Origin: Candidatus Cloacimonadota bacterium
GTDB lineage: Bacteria > Cloacimonadota > Cloacimonadia > Cloacimonadales > TCS61
NCBI GenBank assembly: GCA_030621085.1
Contig: JAUXIJ010000010.1
Coordinates: 1-61,131, forward strand
Direction: 5' to 3'
DNA length: 61,131 bases
Positions 1 through 8,514 of this stretch are shown in pieces; the stretch's first letter is position 1, and every line of letters starts with the position of its first letter. The notes under the pieces were generated by a model. It had not been told where the DNA came from. It saw only the letters and a list, made by a program, of their open reading frames with translations, and did not search any database. Both the position numbers and the translations under genes were made by a program.

Positions 1-233
1 TTTGTAAGTTCCCGTGGACGTAGTGTTAAACGATGTTCCGCTTCGATACGGTTGCGAGTCTTTTAATAGGGGCACGCCGCCGTTAATCAACATGGAGCGA
101 AGCGGAATGTTGATTAACATCTGTATACCACGCCGAACAATCTGTTGTACATAACTAACCTATAGTTACATTAAAATGTTGTACAATAACTTTTTCCAGT
201 TGGCTGATATACCATTATTCCTCTTATTAAAAC
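1..233. other. gene-free left edge with an inverted repeat
   Basis: No convincing coding region is visible here. The stretch carries a perfect 12-bp inverted repeat, GTTAATCAACAT at 82-93 and its complement at 107-118, with a 13-nt loop. No T-tract follows on either strand, so it is not a clear intrinsic terminator. It lies downstream of the minus-strand sdhA and may be a repeat element or a weak transcription end. Confidence 0.5.
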
Positions 234-1901
234 TTATCTCAAAGTTCCGTGATATTCAGTTGTTAATTGTTTTGCTTTCACTGCATCCGGAATATAATCA
301 GGGAGTATCATTGGTGAAATTTTTGATTTATCGATTCCCAATTTTTTTACTTCTTTTTCATATTCATAGATATGATCTAAATTAAGTTTACCGATTTTTG
401 CGCCTTTGGCATAATTAGCAGCAAATTTACCAGCTCTTCTTCCAAAAATTATTATATCAAGTTGTGAATTCCCCATTAATCTATTGCGACCGTGTACTCC
501 GCCGGATGCTTCGCCTGCCACAAAAAGCCCGGGAATATTAGTTTCACATTGTGCATTTATCTCCACTCCACCATTCTGATAATGAAGAGTAGGATAAACA
601 AGAATGGGTTCCGTAATCATATCTACATCAAACCTGGCGAATTGTCTTACCATAGCCGGAACACTTGCCTGAATTGTTCCCTTGCCATTTATCTGGTCAA
701 TTAATGGAGTATCCAACCATACTCCTACATGGTTATCAGGCGTTTTAATACCATTTTTTCGTTCTAAACATTCCCTGATGAAAGCTGATGATTCAACATC
801 ACGCGGTTCGAGTGGATTAACGAATGGTTCCGCATTTTTATCCAAAGGTTGAGCCCCAAGAGCTCTCAATTTTTCTGTACAGAGAAAGCCGATAATCTGC
901 TGTGGATAAATGGCTCCGGTTGGATGATATTGAACAGAATCCATATACATAAGTTTTGCTCCTGCTCTGTAACTTATCACAGGACCATCACAGGTTGCAC
1001 CATAATGGTTTGTAGTTTCAAAATCTCTTATATGAAGTCTGCCAAACCCACCTGTAGAGATGATAGTTGCTTTTGCTTTCACTGTAAAGTATTCTCTATT
1101 TTCAAGATGGTAAAGCACTGCTCCCGAAACTTTACCGGTGTTATCTTTTATCAATTCCACCACAGGTTGATGTTCCAGGATTTTTATATGATCCGGTCTA
1201 TTCAGGACTTCATCTCTTAAAGTTGCACAAATTGCCGCTCCTGTGTAGTCCCTGGCAGAATGCATTCTCAGGCGGCTTGTTCCACCACCTGATTTTGTGA
1301 TCATCGTTCCGTCGGGATTTCTATCAAACATTACACCGTGATCTTTCAGCCAGTTTATTCCATCAGGAGCTTCGGATGTTAAAGCTCTTACTAATTCCGG
1401 TTTATTATCAAAATGACCGCCGCCGATTGCATCCAGATAATGTAAAACGGGCGAATCGTCAGGTCTTACAGCAGCTTGAATTCCGCCTTGAGCCATCATT
1501 GAATTTGAATCACCGATCCTGAGCTTTGTTACCAAAAGGACATCGACACCATTTTCTTCGGCAAGGAGTGCTGCTGCAAATCCGGCAGAACCTGCACCAA
1601 TTACTAAAACATCAGTTTCATAATCCGGTTTGGTCAGGTCAAAATCTTTGGGATCAATCCTGGAATATGTCTCCAAAAGGTCTGCAACTTCAGTTGTAAG
1701 TTTTTCTCCTTTATTAGGACCAATTCTAATTTCGCGACGTGCATCAGAATGATAATCAGGATGAAATTTGTTTAAAACTACTTCCCGCTCTTTTTCCGTC
1801 ATCATTGGATATATTTCTTTCCCGGATTTTACTAATTTCAATCTCTCTGACCTGGTTTTTTTAACTTTTTTAATTGATTCTTGCATACTTTCAGGATACA
1901 T
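234..1901 (-). CDS. sdhA: succinate dehydrogenase/fumarate reductase flavoprotein subunit
   Basis: This FAD protein interconverts succinate and fumarate. The dinucleotide-binding GAGSAGFAAAL motif starts near residue 102. Family active-site segments are visible in order: QYHPTGA (substrate His), PRDVESS (catalytic Arg), LHYQNGG and HGRNRLMGNSQL. The 555-residue length hides two oddities: about 90 residues precede the FAD fold, where classical SdhA has only a few, and only about 50 follow the last FAD segment, so the usual C-terminal helical domain is missing. The ATG has an AGGAGA site 7 nt upstream and lies 10 nt after sdhB. No membrane anchor gene is nearby, and the HdrB/HdrC genes in the locus point to a soluble or peripheral TfrAB/SdhE-like enzyme. 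Direction in vivo is not readable from sequence. L-aspartate oxidase is an unlikely alternative in this context. Confidence 0.88.
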   Translation of the reverse strand: MYPESMQESIKKVKKTRSERLKLVKSGKEIYPMMTEKEREVVLNKFHPDYHSDARREIRIGPNKGEKLTTEVADLLETYSRIDPKDFDLTKPDYETDVLVIGAGSAGFAAALLAEENGVDVLLVTKLRIGDSNSMMAQGGIQAAVRPDDSPVLHYLDAIGGGHFDNKPELVRALTSEAPDGINWLKDHGVMFDRNPDGTMITKSGGGTSRLRMHSARDYTGAAICATLRDEVLNRPDHIKILEHQPVVELIKDNTGKVSGAVLYHLENREYFTVKAKATIISTGGFGRLHIRDFETTNHYGATCDGPVISYRAGAKLMYMDSVQYHPTGAIYPQQIIGFLCTEKLRALGAQPLDKNAEPFVNPLEPRDVESSAFIRECLERKNGIKTPDNHVGVWLDTPLIDQINGKGTIQASVPAMVRQFARFDVDMITEPILVYPTLHYQNGGVEINAQCETNIPGLFVAGEASGGVHGRNRLMGNSQLDIIIFGRRAGKFAANYAKGAKIGKLNLDHIYEYEKEVKKLGIDKSKISPMILPDYIPDAVKAKQLTTEYHGTLR

Positions 1902-1911
1902 AATTTATCTC

Positions 1912-2604
1912 CTAAATATCGAAGAGTTTGATTTCTCTTGAATAATATCTTTCTTTTAATTTTTTCAGATTCATATGTCCAAGTTCATCTAATTCTTTAT
2001 CATATTGTCCTTCTGTAATTTCTTTTAAGCGTTTTGTTAAATCTTTACTTTCAGATAAAAGATATCTTCCACAAAGACGACGAGCCAGCATTGCTGAATT
2101 ATATTGAACAATTTCTGCCGGACAACGCAAAGCACAAAGTCCACACCTGATGCAATCAAAAGATAAATCAGCAGCTCTTTCTATATCTCCCCTGATAAGT
2201 GCCTGAACATAATCCATAACCTGAAGGTCTTGTGGACATACTTTTGTACAGGTATTACAGGCAACACAACGGAAGACAATAGGATAATTATCTTTAATTG
2301 CTGTTATATCAGGTTTGAGTTTTGTAATATCGTAAACCGGTTTTTCTGCTGGATCAAAGGGAATTTGTGCAAGGTACATTCCATCCGAAACAACAGTTTG
2401 ACAAGCGAGACCGGCTTTCAGTTTATAATCTCCTTTTTCTCTATAAATCGTTCCGCAGGCTCCACAAAAACCTTCTCTGCAACCAACTCCGTGAGTTAAT
2501 TGAAATCCGGCATATTCCAGGGCATTGATGATCGTTAAACCTTCCGGTACATCGAAACCTTCTCCCAGTACAACGATTTTTACCATTTTTACTTTATCTG
2601 CCAT
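1912..2604 (-). CDS. sdhB: succinate dehydrogenase/fumarate reductase iron-sulfur subunit
   Basis: This is the electron-transfer partner of the adjacent flavoprotein. The N-terminal [2Fe-2S] domain has Cys42, Cys47, Cys50 and Cys68. Two CxxCxxCxxxCP motifs follow (Cys113-123 and Cys151-161), consistent with two [4Fe-4S] clusters. Classical SdhB has one [4Fe-4S] and one [3Fe-4S], so this arrangement resembles the N-terminal half of archaeal TfrB. In TfrB the same chain continues into an HdrB-like CCG domain; here that function could come from the separate HdrB at 11452-12330. A strong GGAGGGAGA site precedes the ATG. The protein is 230 residues and has no transmembrane segment. Confidence 0.87.
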   Translation of the reverse strand: MADKVKMVKIVVLGEGFDVPEGLTIINALEYAGFQLTHGVGCREGFCGACGTIYREKGDYKLKAGLACQTVVSDGMYLAQIPFDPAEKPVYDITKLKPDITAIKDNYPIVFRCVACNTCTKVCPQDLQVMDYVQALIRGDIERAADLSFDCIRCGLCALRCPAEIVQYNSAMLARRLCGRYLLSESKDLTKRLKEITEGQYDKELDELGHMNLKKLKERYYSREIKLFDI

Positions 2605-2684
2605 TATTTATCTCCCTCCTTCCCAACTTTTAAAGGAATTGGTTCTTAATCTCTTATTTTTATTCGTAGTCATTCACAGGTTCC

Positions 2685-3156
2685 GGGTTCAAAGGTTCAC
2701 CGTTCAAGGTTACCTTTCTTCAGCTGGTCTTGCTTGTATGCCAGCAAGTATTTGATGAAACCACGAATGACAGAGCAAGTGCGTCCCGCATTATCATACA
2801 CATCCTGAAACTCAGCTTTCGTTATGTATTGTTGATCCAACGCTGCGTAAAGCTCACTCTGTACTTCGGTGCAAGACCGTTTTGCATACCTGAGAAAACG
2901 AACAAATTCCGGGTTCGTCTCCGAATCGAATCCTTCAGCAATATTGTGCATGGATGAACCTGCTGCATTCTGGATTTGTCCCTTCAGTCCGAAGTCACGA
3001 GCAAATGTGACCTTCTTTGTCAGAGCATAGACCTTATTAGTTAGTTCTCGTGCCAACTGCCAAGCCTCAATATCCTCAAATCGTTCAATTCCCATACCTT
3101 CTCCATTCAGGATAACCTTTTTCTTTAACATTAACTAACCCTGAACCTTTGAACCC
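2685..3156. repeat. 15-bp inverted repeat bracketing the S23 gene
   Basis: GGGTTCAAAGGTTCA at 2685-2699 is repeated as its exact complement at 3142-3156. Both arms sit in larger arrays of the same words (GGTTC, GAACC, AACCTTTGAACCC), extending over about 2676-2712 and 3135-3185. The stop codon of the enclosed gene (2697-2699) lies inside the left arm. The layout suggests that the gene and its flanks entered the operon as a unit. Confidence 0.8.
2697..3131 (-). CDS. four-helix bundle protein (23S rRNA intervening-sequence/S23 family)
   Basis: The 144-residue protein has the S23 signature: an N-terminal FEDIEAWQLARELTNKVY helix, then GLKGQIQNAAGSSMHNIAEG, then RFLRYAKRSCTEVQSEL. Family members form small homopentameric four-helix bundles. 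Some are encoded in intervening sequences of 23S rRNA genes, and a relative (Avd) serves diversity-generating retroelements, but no retroelement or rRNA gene is visible here. It interrupts the redox operon between an FrhB-like gene and sdhB and is flanked by inverted repeats, which supports later insertion. The true start may be the internal Met at residue 13 (GMGIERFED), where similarity to the family begins. The function of stand-alone members is unknown. Confidence 0.82.
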   Translation of the reverse strand: MLKKKVILNGEGMGIERFEDIEAWQLARELTNKVYALTKKVTFARDFGLKGQIQNAAGSSMHNIAEGFDSETNPEFVRFLRYAKRSCTEVQSELYAALDQQYITKAEFQDVYDNAGRTCSVIRGFIKYLLAYKQDQLKKGNLER

Positions 3157-3197
3157 TGAACCTTTCAACCCAGAAACTTGAACTTGAACTTCCCAAT

Positions 3198-4304
3198 TTA
3201 TTCTCCGAGCTCAGTAAATTCTTCTTCTTTAAATATCATTACTGGTATAGTTTCCTCTACATCTTTACCTGGTAGATAATCAAAGAGTTGACGGGTTTCT
3301 TCTCCTGTTTTTTGGAAAATAGCAGCAACAGGAATATCTACCGGACATACATCTGTACACATTCCACAGCCTACACAGGAGAAACTGATATGTGTTAATC
3401 GTCCTATCTGAAAAAATATGGTATCGGGAGGAAGCCGTAATCCTCCTTTCTTATGAAGTTCTTTTTCATAATCAGATTGACTGTAATCATATGTGGCAGA
3501 TTCAAAATCACAAAGAATGCAATAGCAGATTGGACAAACCCGGCTGCATACGTGGCACCCGATACACTTCCCGAAAACTTCTACCATACCTTCTAATCCC
3601 AAGTTTTCAATATGAATTTCATCAAAAAGTTTTTTCTTTTCAGCTTTCCTCTTTTCCAGAAGTGATGATATCTCTGATGATTCAAATTCTTCTTCTGAAA
3701 TTTCTCCATTAAACCCTTTAACAATTTGATTTGCTTTATCGGTATTTAGGAATATCCTACATTCTTTATCCAGTTTTTTCTCTCCAATTAAAGAAACCGT
3801 GATATCTGCATTAAATGGAGTGAAGTATTCACAAGCTTTACAGGTTGGTCTTATGTCAGTAGAGATATCAGCATTTTTAACAAAATTCCAATAATTAGAA
3901 ATTTGCTTATCAAAATCTTTCTGCTCAACTGATTTAATCGGCAAAACCCCTCCGCAACTTGATGAGATAAATAAGAAATTATCCAAGCTTCCCTGTTCTC
4001 GTTTTACAAGTTCTATAAATGCTCTTAATTCACAGGGTCTTACTACTGCAGCGATCGGTTTTTCAATTGGTTTCTTTAGAGTAAAATGAGATAACATCTT
4101 CCCGGCATTAGCAGGCATTAATGGATAAAAAGGTACAGCATTATCCAATCCGGATACATCGGTAATCAAAGCATAATCTACATTATTCTGTCCCAATTTT
4201 CTTAATGTGAATACTCCATTAATTTTTTTACTTTCAAGAAGAAATTTCAGGAGATCGATTATACCTTTTTCCACACTTTTATTTATCTTCAATACTTTAT
4301 CCAT
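3198..4304 (-). CDS. FrhB/FdhB-like iron-sulfur flavoprotein, copy 2
   Basis: This 368-residue protein resembles the coenzyme F420 hydrogenase/dehydrogenase beta-subunit family. It has the VVRPCELRA segment, an SSSCGG segment and a TCKACEYFTPFNADI segment, as in FrhB/FdhB. A ferredoxin-like part follows with CIGCHVCSRVCP, CYCILC and CVGCGMCTDVCP, enough for at least two [4Fe-4S] clusters. Such subunits exchange electrons with a soluble carrier (F420 or NAD(P)H) or with formate dehydrogenase and pass them to HdrA. It is a tandem paralogue of the gene at 4309-5478, 4 nt away, with a GGAGTAGGA ribosome-binding site. The carrier cannot be determined from sequence. The family call is by motif, not alignment. 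Confidence 0.65.
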   Translation of the reverse strand: MDKVLKINKSVEKGIIDLLKFLLESKKINGVFTLRKLGQNNVDYALITDVSGLDNAVPFYPLMPANAGKMLSHFTLKKPIEKPIAAVVRPCELRAFIELVKREQGSLDNFLFISSSCGGVLPIKSVEQKDFDKQISNYWNFVKNADISTDIRPTCKACEYFTPFNADITVSLIGEKKLDKECRIFLNTDKANQIVKGFNGEISEEEFESSEISSLLEKRKAEKKKLFDEIHIENLGLEGMVEVFGKCIGCHVCSRVCPICYCILCDFESATYDYSQSDYEKELHKKGGLRLPPDTIFFQIGRLTHISFSCVGCGMCTDVCPVDIPVAAIFQKTGEETRQLFDYLPGKDVEETIPVMIFKEEEFTELGE

Positions 4305-4308
4305 TTTC

Positions 4309-5478
4309 CTACTCCTGACTAACTGAGTCGTTTACTAATTTTTTTAGCTCTTGAAGTTCCTCTTCTTTATACTCTTTTAAAGGTAGAGGTTCTCCGATGT
4401 TTCTTCCAGGTTGATACTCAAAAGCTTTTTGTGTTTTATCTGCTACATAACTAAAGATCTGTGCTACAGGAATCGATGCAGGACAAACATCCTCACACAT
4501 TCCACAGGAAACACAAGATAGACTCATATGTGACATTCTGCCCGACTGGAATAGAATAATATCGGTAGGGAATCGTATAGCTCCACGCTTTTCAGCTCGC
4601 AAAAGATAATTGTCGGAAGTAAATTTGGAAACCTCAGAATCAAAATAACACTGACGGCAATAACAGATGGGGCACACACTCATACAATTGTGACAACCGA
4701 TGCATTTAGCAAAAGTTTGTACTAAATTATCGAGTCCTTTCACCATTGGTTGGATATTATGATAAGTTTCTTTTTTTATCTTTTCTTTTTCTTTTTTAAT
4801 TTCATTTACTTTTTTCTTCCATTCAGACAGATCATTTTTAAAAGCGATCCCCATCTCATTTAAAACACCTTCTCCTTTGATGCTGTTTGGAATAAGCAGA
4901 AAATTATCTTTCTCTGTTCCTAATATGCCAAAATGTAAATCGCAGTTAGGAATACTGAAATTATCGCACATTCTACAAATTGGTTTAGTTGATTTTTCAT
5001 TCCATTTATTCTCAGTAAAAAACGATTCAAATAGTTCTTCCCCCTTTTTTGGATTTTGAACGTAATCCGATAAAGGTAAGGCACCGGGACAGTCAAAACT
5101 GAAAAGGAACACATTCTCAAGATGGACCTGTTCAAGTTTGGCAAGTTCGATAGCAGCCCGAATTTCACAAGGTCTCATAATAGCAGCGATCTTTAAATTC
5201 CCTTTCCCTTTCCTGGTAAGACTGGATAAAGCATTAGCTCCCTGAACCGGCATAACTGGTTCTATGGGTGCGGCATCTTTAAAGAGTGAGACATCTTCAA
5301 TTAGGATCCAGGTATAAGAATCACCTGCAGGAACTTTTACAGGAATAAGTACTGCATCAAAGATCTTTTTCTCCAATGCTTCTTTGAAGAAACTGAGAAT
5401 TGTTTTCTTTATACTATCTTTTATAGAAATCATCGCTCCTTTCTTTGGGTTGTATGATTCGTTTTCTGCTGTATTCAT
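4309..5478 (-). CDS. FrhB/FdhB-like iron-sulfur flavoprotein, copy 1
   Basis: This 389-residue protein shares the layout of its downstream paralogue: a long alpha/beta region with IMRPCEIRAAIEL, a FDCPGALPL segment, CRMCDNFSIPNCDLHFG, then CIGCHNCMSVCP, CYCRQC and CVSCGMCEDVCP. The clusters and the RPCE segment fit an electron-input module of the FrhB/FdhB type. The gene follows an HdrA paralogue by 13 nt and has a GAGGAAA site before its ATG. Two non-identical copies in tandem suggest two different subunits of one complex, or two electron carriers, rather than redundancy. The coupling to HdrA is inferred from neighbourhood only. Confidence 0.65.
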   Translation of the reverse strand: MNTAENESYNPKKGAMISIKDSIKKTILSFFKEALEKKIFDAVLIPVKVPAGDSYTWILIEDVSLFKDAAPIEPVMPVQGANALSSLTRKGKGNLKIAAIMRPCEIRAAIELAKLEQVHLENVFLFSFDCPGALPLSDYVQNPKKGEELFESFFTENKWNEKSTKPICRMCDNFSIPNCDLHFGILGTEKDNFLLIPNSIKGEGVLNEMGIAFKNDLSEWKKKVNEIKKEKEKIKKETYHNIQPMVKGLDNLVQTFAKCIGCHNCMSVCPICYCRQCYFDSEVSKFTSDNYLLRAEKRGAIRFPTDIILFQSGRMSHMSLSCVSCGMCEDVCPASIPVAQIFSYVADKTQKAFEYQPGRNIGEPLPLKEYKEEELQELKKLVNDSVSQE

Positions 5479-5491
5479 ATTTCCTCTTTTC

Positions 5492-7192
5492 CTATCTTAT
5501 TGCTTCAAGAACTTCCTGGTAAATTTGAGTAGAAGTAAAATGTTTGGCATGAGCTGCTCCGGATGGACAACTTGCCACACAATTACCACATCCTCTGCAA
5601 ATTGCTTCATTAACTATGGAGATATTCCTGTCCTCATCGAAATAAATAGCTCCATAGGAACATACAGAAAGACAGGTCTGGCAACCGGTGCAGAATGCTT
5701 CCGATATTTCAGATACTATTACTTCAGGAATTAATTTTTCTCCCGGTATCAATTGTGTAAGTATCTTCCCGCCAACAGCTTGAGCATCCATCATAGAATC
5801 CGGAATATTTTTTGGATTCTGAGCCGTACCAACAATAAAAACACCATCTATCGAGGTGGCAACAGGATTCAGCTTTTGATGAGCTTCCTGAAAGAAACCT
5901 GTTTCATCTAATGAAATATTAAGAAGTTCTGCTATTTCTTTTGAGCCTTCAGCAGGTTCAATTGCCGGAGCAAGTATGATCATCTCAGCAGAAATTTTTT
6001 CCTTCTTCCCATCCATTTTTGTATATTCAATAAATTTTTCTTTATCTTTCTGCTTTACTGCAATATCTTTGAAGCGAATGAAATTAACTCCCTTATTTTT
6101 TGTATCGACAAAGAACTCCTGGTCTGCTTTATTTGGCAAACACAGGTCTTTATAGAATTCTGTAATTTTTATGTCAGGCATTTTCTCTTTGAGATATTGA
6201 GCAATTTTAAACATATAATTACAACATACCCGCGAACAATATCCCCTTTCTTCTCTACCAACACAATGAATAAGAGCTACAGATTTAGGTGGTTTACCAG
6301 ATTTTAAGAGGATCTTTCCTGTTTTGGAATTACTCTCTTCAATTTCCAGAGAAGTATAAACATCTTCAATTTTCCCATATCCATAGCGAGGGATTTTTTC
6401 TGGATTAAATAAATTGAAGCCGGTTGCAGCTACTATCGCTCCTACTTTAAATTCATTGTTCTGCTCATCATTATGAATGTTCTTCAAGGTGATTTCAAAG
6501 TTACCAAAAAAGCCAATTGCTTTCTCTACTTCTGATTCGGTAAAAATTTCAATGTTTTCATTTTCTTGAACTGCCTTTATTTTTTCTTGAATAATATCAA
6601 GATTAGTTCCCTGATGAGGAAGTATTTTTTCAAACTTAGTTACTTTGCCTCCAATTGAAGAGGTTCTTTCCACTAAATATACTTTCCTGTTTTCACCGGC
6701 AAGAGACAAACTTGCTTCTATACCGGCAATGCCTGCACCTATTACAAGCACATCAGGAATACTATCTAATTCCTTTTCTATAAGTGGATCTTGATATGTT
6801 ACCCTGCTTATACCCGCTCGGATATACTGAATTGCTTTTTCTGTGGCTTCGTCTTTATCAGGAATGATCCAGGCACAATGTTCGCGGATATTTACCAGCT
6901 TATACAAATAAGGATTAAGATCTGTTCTTTTACATACATTCATAAATGTAATATCATGATCCCGGGGTGAGCAGGCTGCAATTACCAAGTGTGTTAATTC
7001 ATTCTTTATAATCTCATCAGCAAGAAAATCCTGACCTTCCTTTGAGCAAAGAAGCTTGTGTTTCTTGGCAATTATAATCTTTTCAGGTGGCTCATTAAAA
7101 GCAGAAATTTCTGTTAAAATCTTTTTAATATCAACTTTATCGGCAATATTAGGACCGCATTCACAAACGTAAACTCCAATTCTATCACTCAT
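5492..7192 (-). CDS. hdrA: HdrA-like flavoprotein lacking the flavin-proximal CxxC
   Basis: This is an HdrA paralogue of 566 residues. The N-terminal domain has VYVCECGPNI and a later LLCSKEGQ. The FAD-binding GAGIAGIEASLSLA starts near residue 150. A central CVGREERGYCSRVCCNYM segment is typical of HdrA, and the C-terminus carries two ferredoxin motifs (CTGCQTCLSVC and CRGCGNCVASCP). Where HdrA normally has TLDCSQC after the FAD loop, this protein reads ILPHQGTNLD, so the cysteine pair next to the flavin is absent. It also lacks the inserted ferredoxin domain seen in the two other HdrA copies. Its missing parts are the ones retained by the neighbour at 7211-8491, which suggests the two act as a heterodimer. 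Confidence 0.82.
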   Translation of the reverse strand: MSDRIGVYVCECGPNIADKVDIKKILTEISAFNEPPEKIIIAKKHKLLCSKEGQDFLADEIIKNELTHLVIAACSPRDHDITFMNVCKRTDLNPYLYKLVNIREHCAWIIPDKDEATEKAIQYIRAGISRVTYQDPLIEKELDSIPDVLVIGAGIAGIEASLSLAGENRKVYLVERTSSIGGKVTKFEKILPHQGTNLDIIQEKIKAVQENENIEIFTESEVEKAIGFFGNFEITLKNIHNDEQNNEFKVGAIVAATGFNLFNPEKIPRYGYGKIEDVYTSLEIEESNSKTGKILLKSGKPPKSVALIHCVGREERGYCSRVCCNYMFKIAQYLKEKMPDIKITEFYKDLCLPNKADQEFFVDTKNKGVNFIRFKDIAVKQKDKEKFIEYTKMDGKKEKISAEMIILAPAIEPAEGSKEIAELLNISLDETGFFQEAHQKLNPVATSIDGVFIVGTAQNPKNIPDSMMDAQAVGGKILTQLIPGEKLIPEVIVSEISEAFCTGCQTCLSVCSYGAIYFDEDRNISIVNEAICRGCGNCVASCPSGAAHAKHFTSTQIYQEVLEAIR

Positions 7193-7210
7193 TTCATCAC
7201 CTTTATTTTC

Positions 7211-8491
7211 TTATGATAAATAAGACATTACTTTCCCCACGGCTGCTTCTGCTTGAGTTATAGAACCCTGAATATCTTTAGGTCCTTCAGCACAACCGGC
7301 AAGAAAAATCCCGGGTTTGGAAGTATCTACAGAACCAAGCTGAATACCTTGATTCATAAAGAAACCTCTTTTATCCTGTTCAATTCCAAGCAACTTAGAA
7401 AGAGAAGCAGTGTCTTTCCCCTGCATCATTGCCAGAGAAAGAATCACCATATCTGCGGACAGTTTTTCTTTTTCATCTTTTCCATTATAATATTCTATTA
7501 ATAAACTTTTGTCATTCCCTTCAACTTTGATCTTATCAACAGGAGAATATATAAAATCAACACCTTCTTCTTTAACATCCTGATGAAATTTTTGATTGTA
7601 TTTGCCCGGCATACACCAATCAGAATGAAAATTATAGATTTTTGCATCGGGTAATTTATGCTTTAGATAGTGAGCTAACTTGAGAGAATACATACAACAT
7701 ACGCTTGAACAATAACCCTGCTGCTCGCGTCCAACGCATTGAATGATTGCTATTGCTTGGGGAGGTGTATTCCCCTTTCGTAGAGTAATTTCACCTTCGG
7801 TTGGACCATTAGAAGCATATAATCTTTCAGCTTCTATTGCAGTATAAACATTGGGATATTTTCCATATCCAAATTGAGGAAATCCTGCTGGCTCAACAAT
7901 ATCAAACCCGGAAGCTACAATTATTGCCCCGACTTTTATTTCGATTTTTTCATCTTTATCGGAAAGATTGATTGCCCCAAATGCGCAAGCTTCAACACAG
8001 GCATTACAGGTTTTCTTGCCGTTGAGTTGTAGACAATATTCAGGATCGATTGCAGGTACATTGGGCAGGGAACCCGGACAAGGCACATAGATAGCTTTTT
8101 TCTCGGAGAGATTCTGTTCAAATTCATTTTTCAAACTGACAGGGCAGGGTTCATAACACATTCCACAACCAATGCAATCTATAAGACTTACATATCTTGC
8201 TTTCTTTTTTATGGTAACTGTGAAATCTCCTATTTCGCCTTGAACTTTTTCTACAGTACTAAGCGTTAGAAGTTCAATATTTTCACTTTGCAGAACTTCC
8301 TGTTGTTTGGGTGCGATCATACAGGTAGAACATTCCATATTGGAGAAAACATCTTCATATTTGATAACATTCCCACCAGTCAAAGAAGCTTTTTCTACCA
8401 AATACACTTTTTTGCCTGTACTTGCAAGTAATAAGCTGGCTTCGATTCCTGCCACTCCAGCTCCAATTACCAATATATCAGAATTATTCAT
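7211..8491 (-). CDS. hdrA: short HdrA-like flavoprotein with inserted ferredoxin domain
   Basis: At 426 residues this is a shortened HdrA. It begins directly with the FAD motif (GAGVAGIEASLLLA, residue 8 on), so the N-terminal domain is missing, and it ends without the C-terminal ferredoxin pair. It keeps the flavin-proximal MECSTCMIAPK pair, an inserted ferredoxin-like region (CIGCGMCYEPCP and CNACVEACAFGA) and the CVGREQQGYCSSVCCMYS segment. It lies 18 nt upstream of the longer HdrA paralogue, to which it is complementary, and 23 nt downstream of an mvhD gene. A GGAAGGA site supports the chosen ATG. It probably carries FAD and passes electrons between MvhD-like and HdrBC-like partners. Confidence 0.8.
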   Translation of the reverse strand: MNNSDILVIGAGVAGIEASLLLASTGKKVYLVEKASLTGGNVIKYEDVFSNMECSTCMIAPKQQEVLQSENIELLTLSTVEKVQGEIGDFTVTIKKKARYVSLIDCIGCGMCYEPCPVSLKNEFEQNLSEKKAIYVPCPGSLPNVPAIDPEYCLQLNGKKTCNACVEACAFGAINLSDKDEKIEIKVGAIIVASGFDIVEPAGFPQFGYGKYPNVYTAIEAERLYASNGPTEGEITLRKGNTPPQAIAIIQCVGREQQGYCSSVCCMYSLKLAHYLKHKLPDAKIYNFHSDWCMPGKYNQKFHQDVKEEGVDFIYSPVDKIKVEGNDKSLLIEYYNGKDEKEKLSADMVILSLAMMQGKDTASLSKLLGIEQDKRGFFMNQGIQLGSVDTSKPGIFLAGCAEGPKDIQGSITQAEAAVGKVMSYLS

Positions 8492-8514
8492 TATTCCTTC
8501 CTTATTCTTCTAAA

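Noticed and set aside
234..1901. L-aspartate oxidase (NadB) instead of SdhA
   Set aside because: It lies directly after an SdhB-type iron-sulfur gene and in a redox locus; no nadA or nadC is nearby.
2697..3131. Diversity-generating retroelement accessory protein (Avd)
   Set aside because: No reverse transcriptase, template repeat or variable repeat gene is visible in the surrounding sequence.
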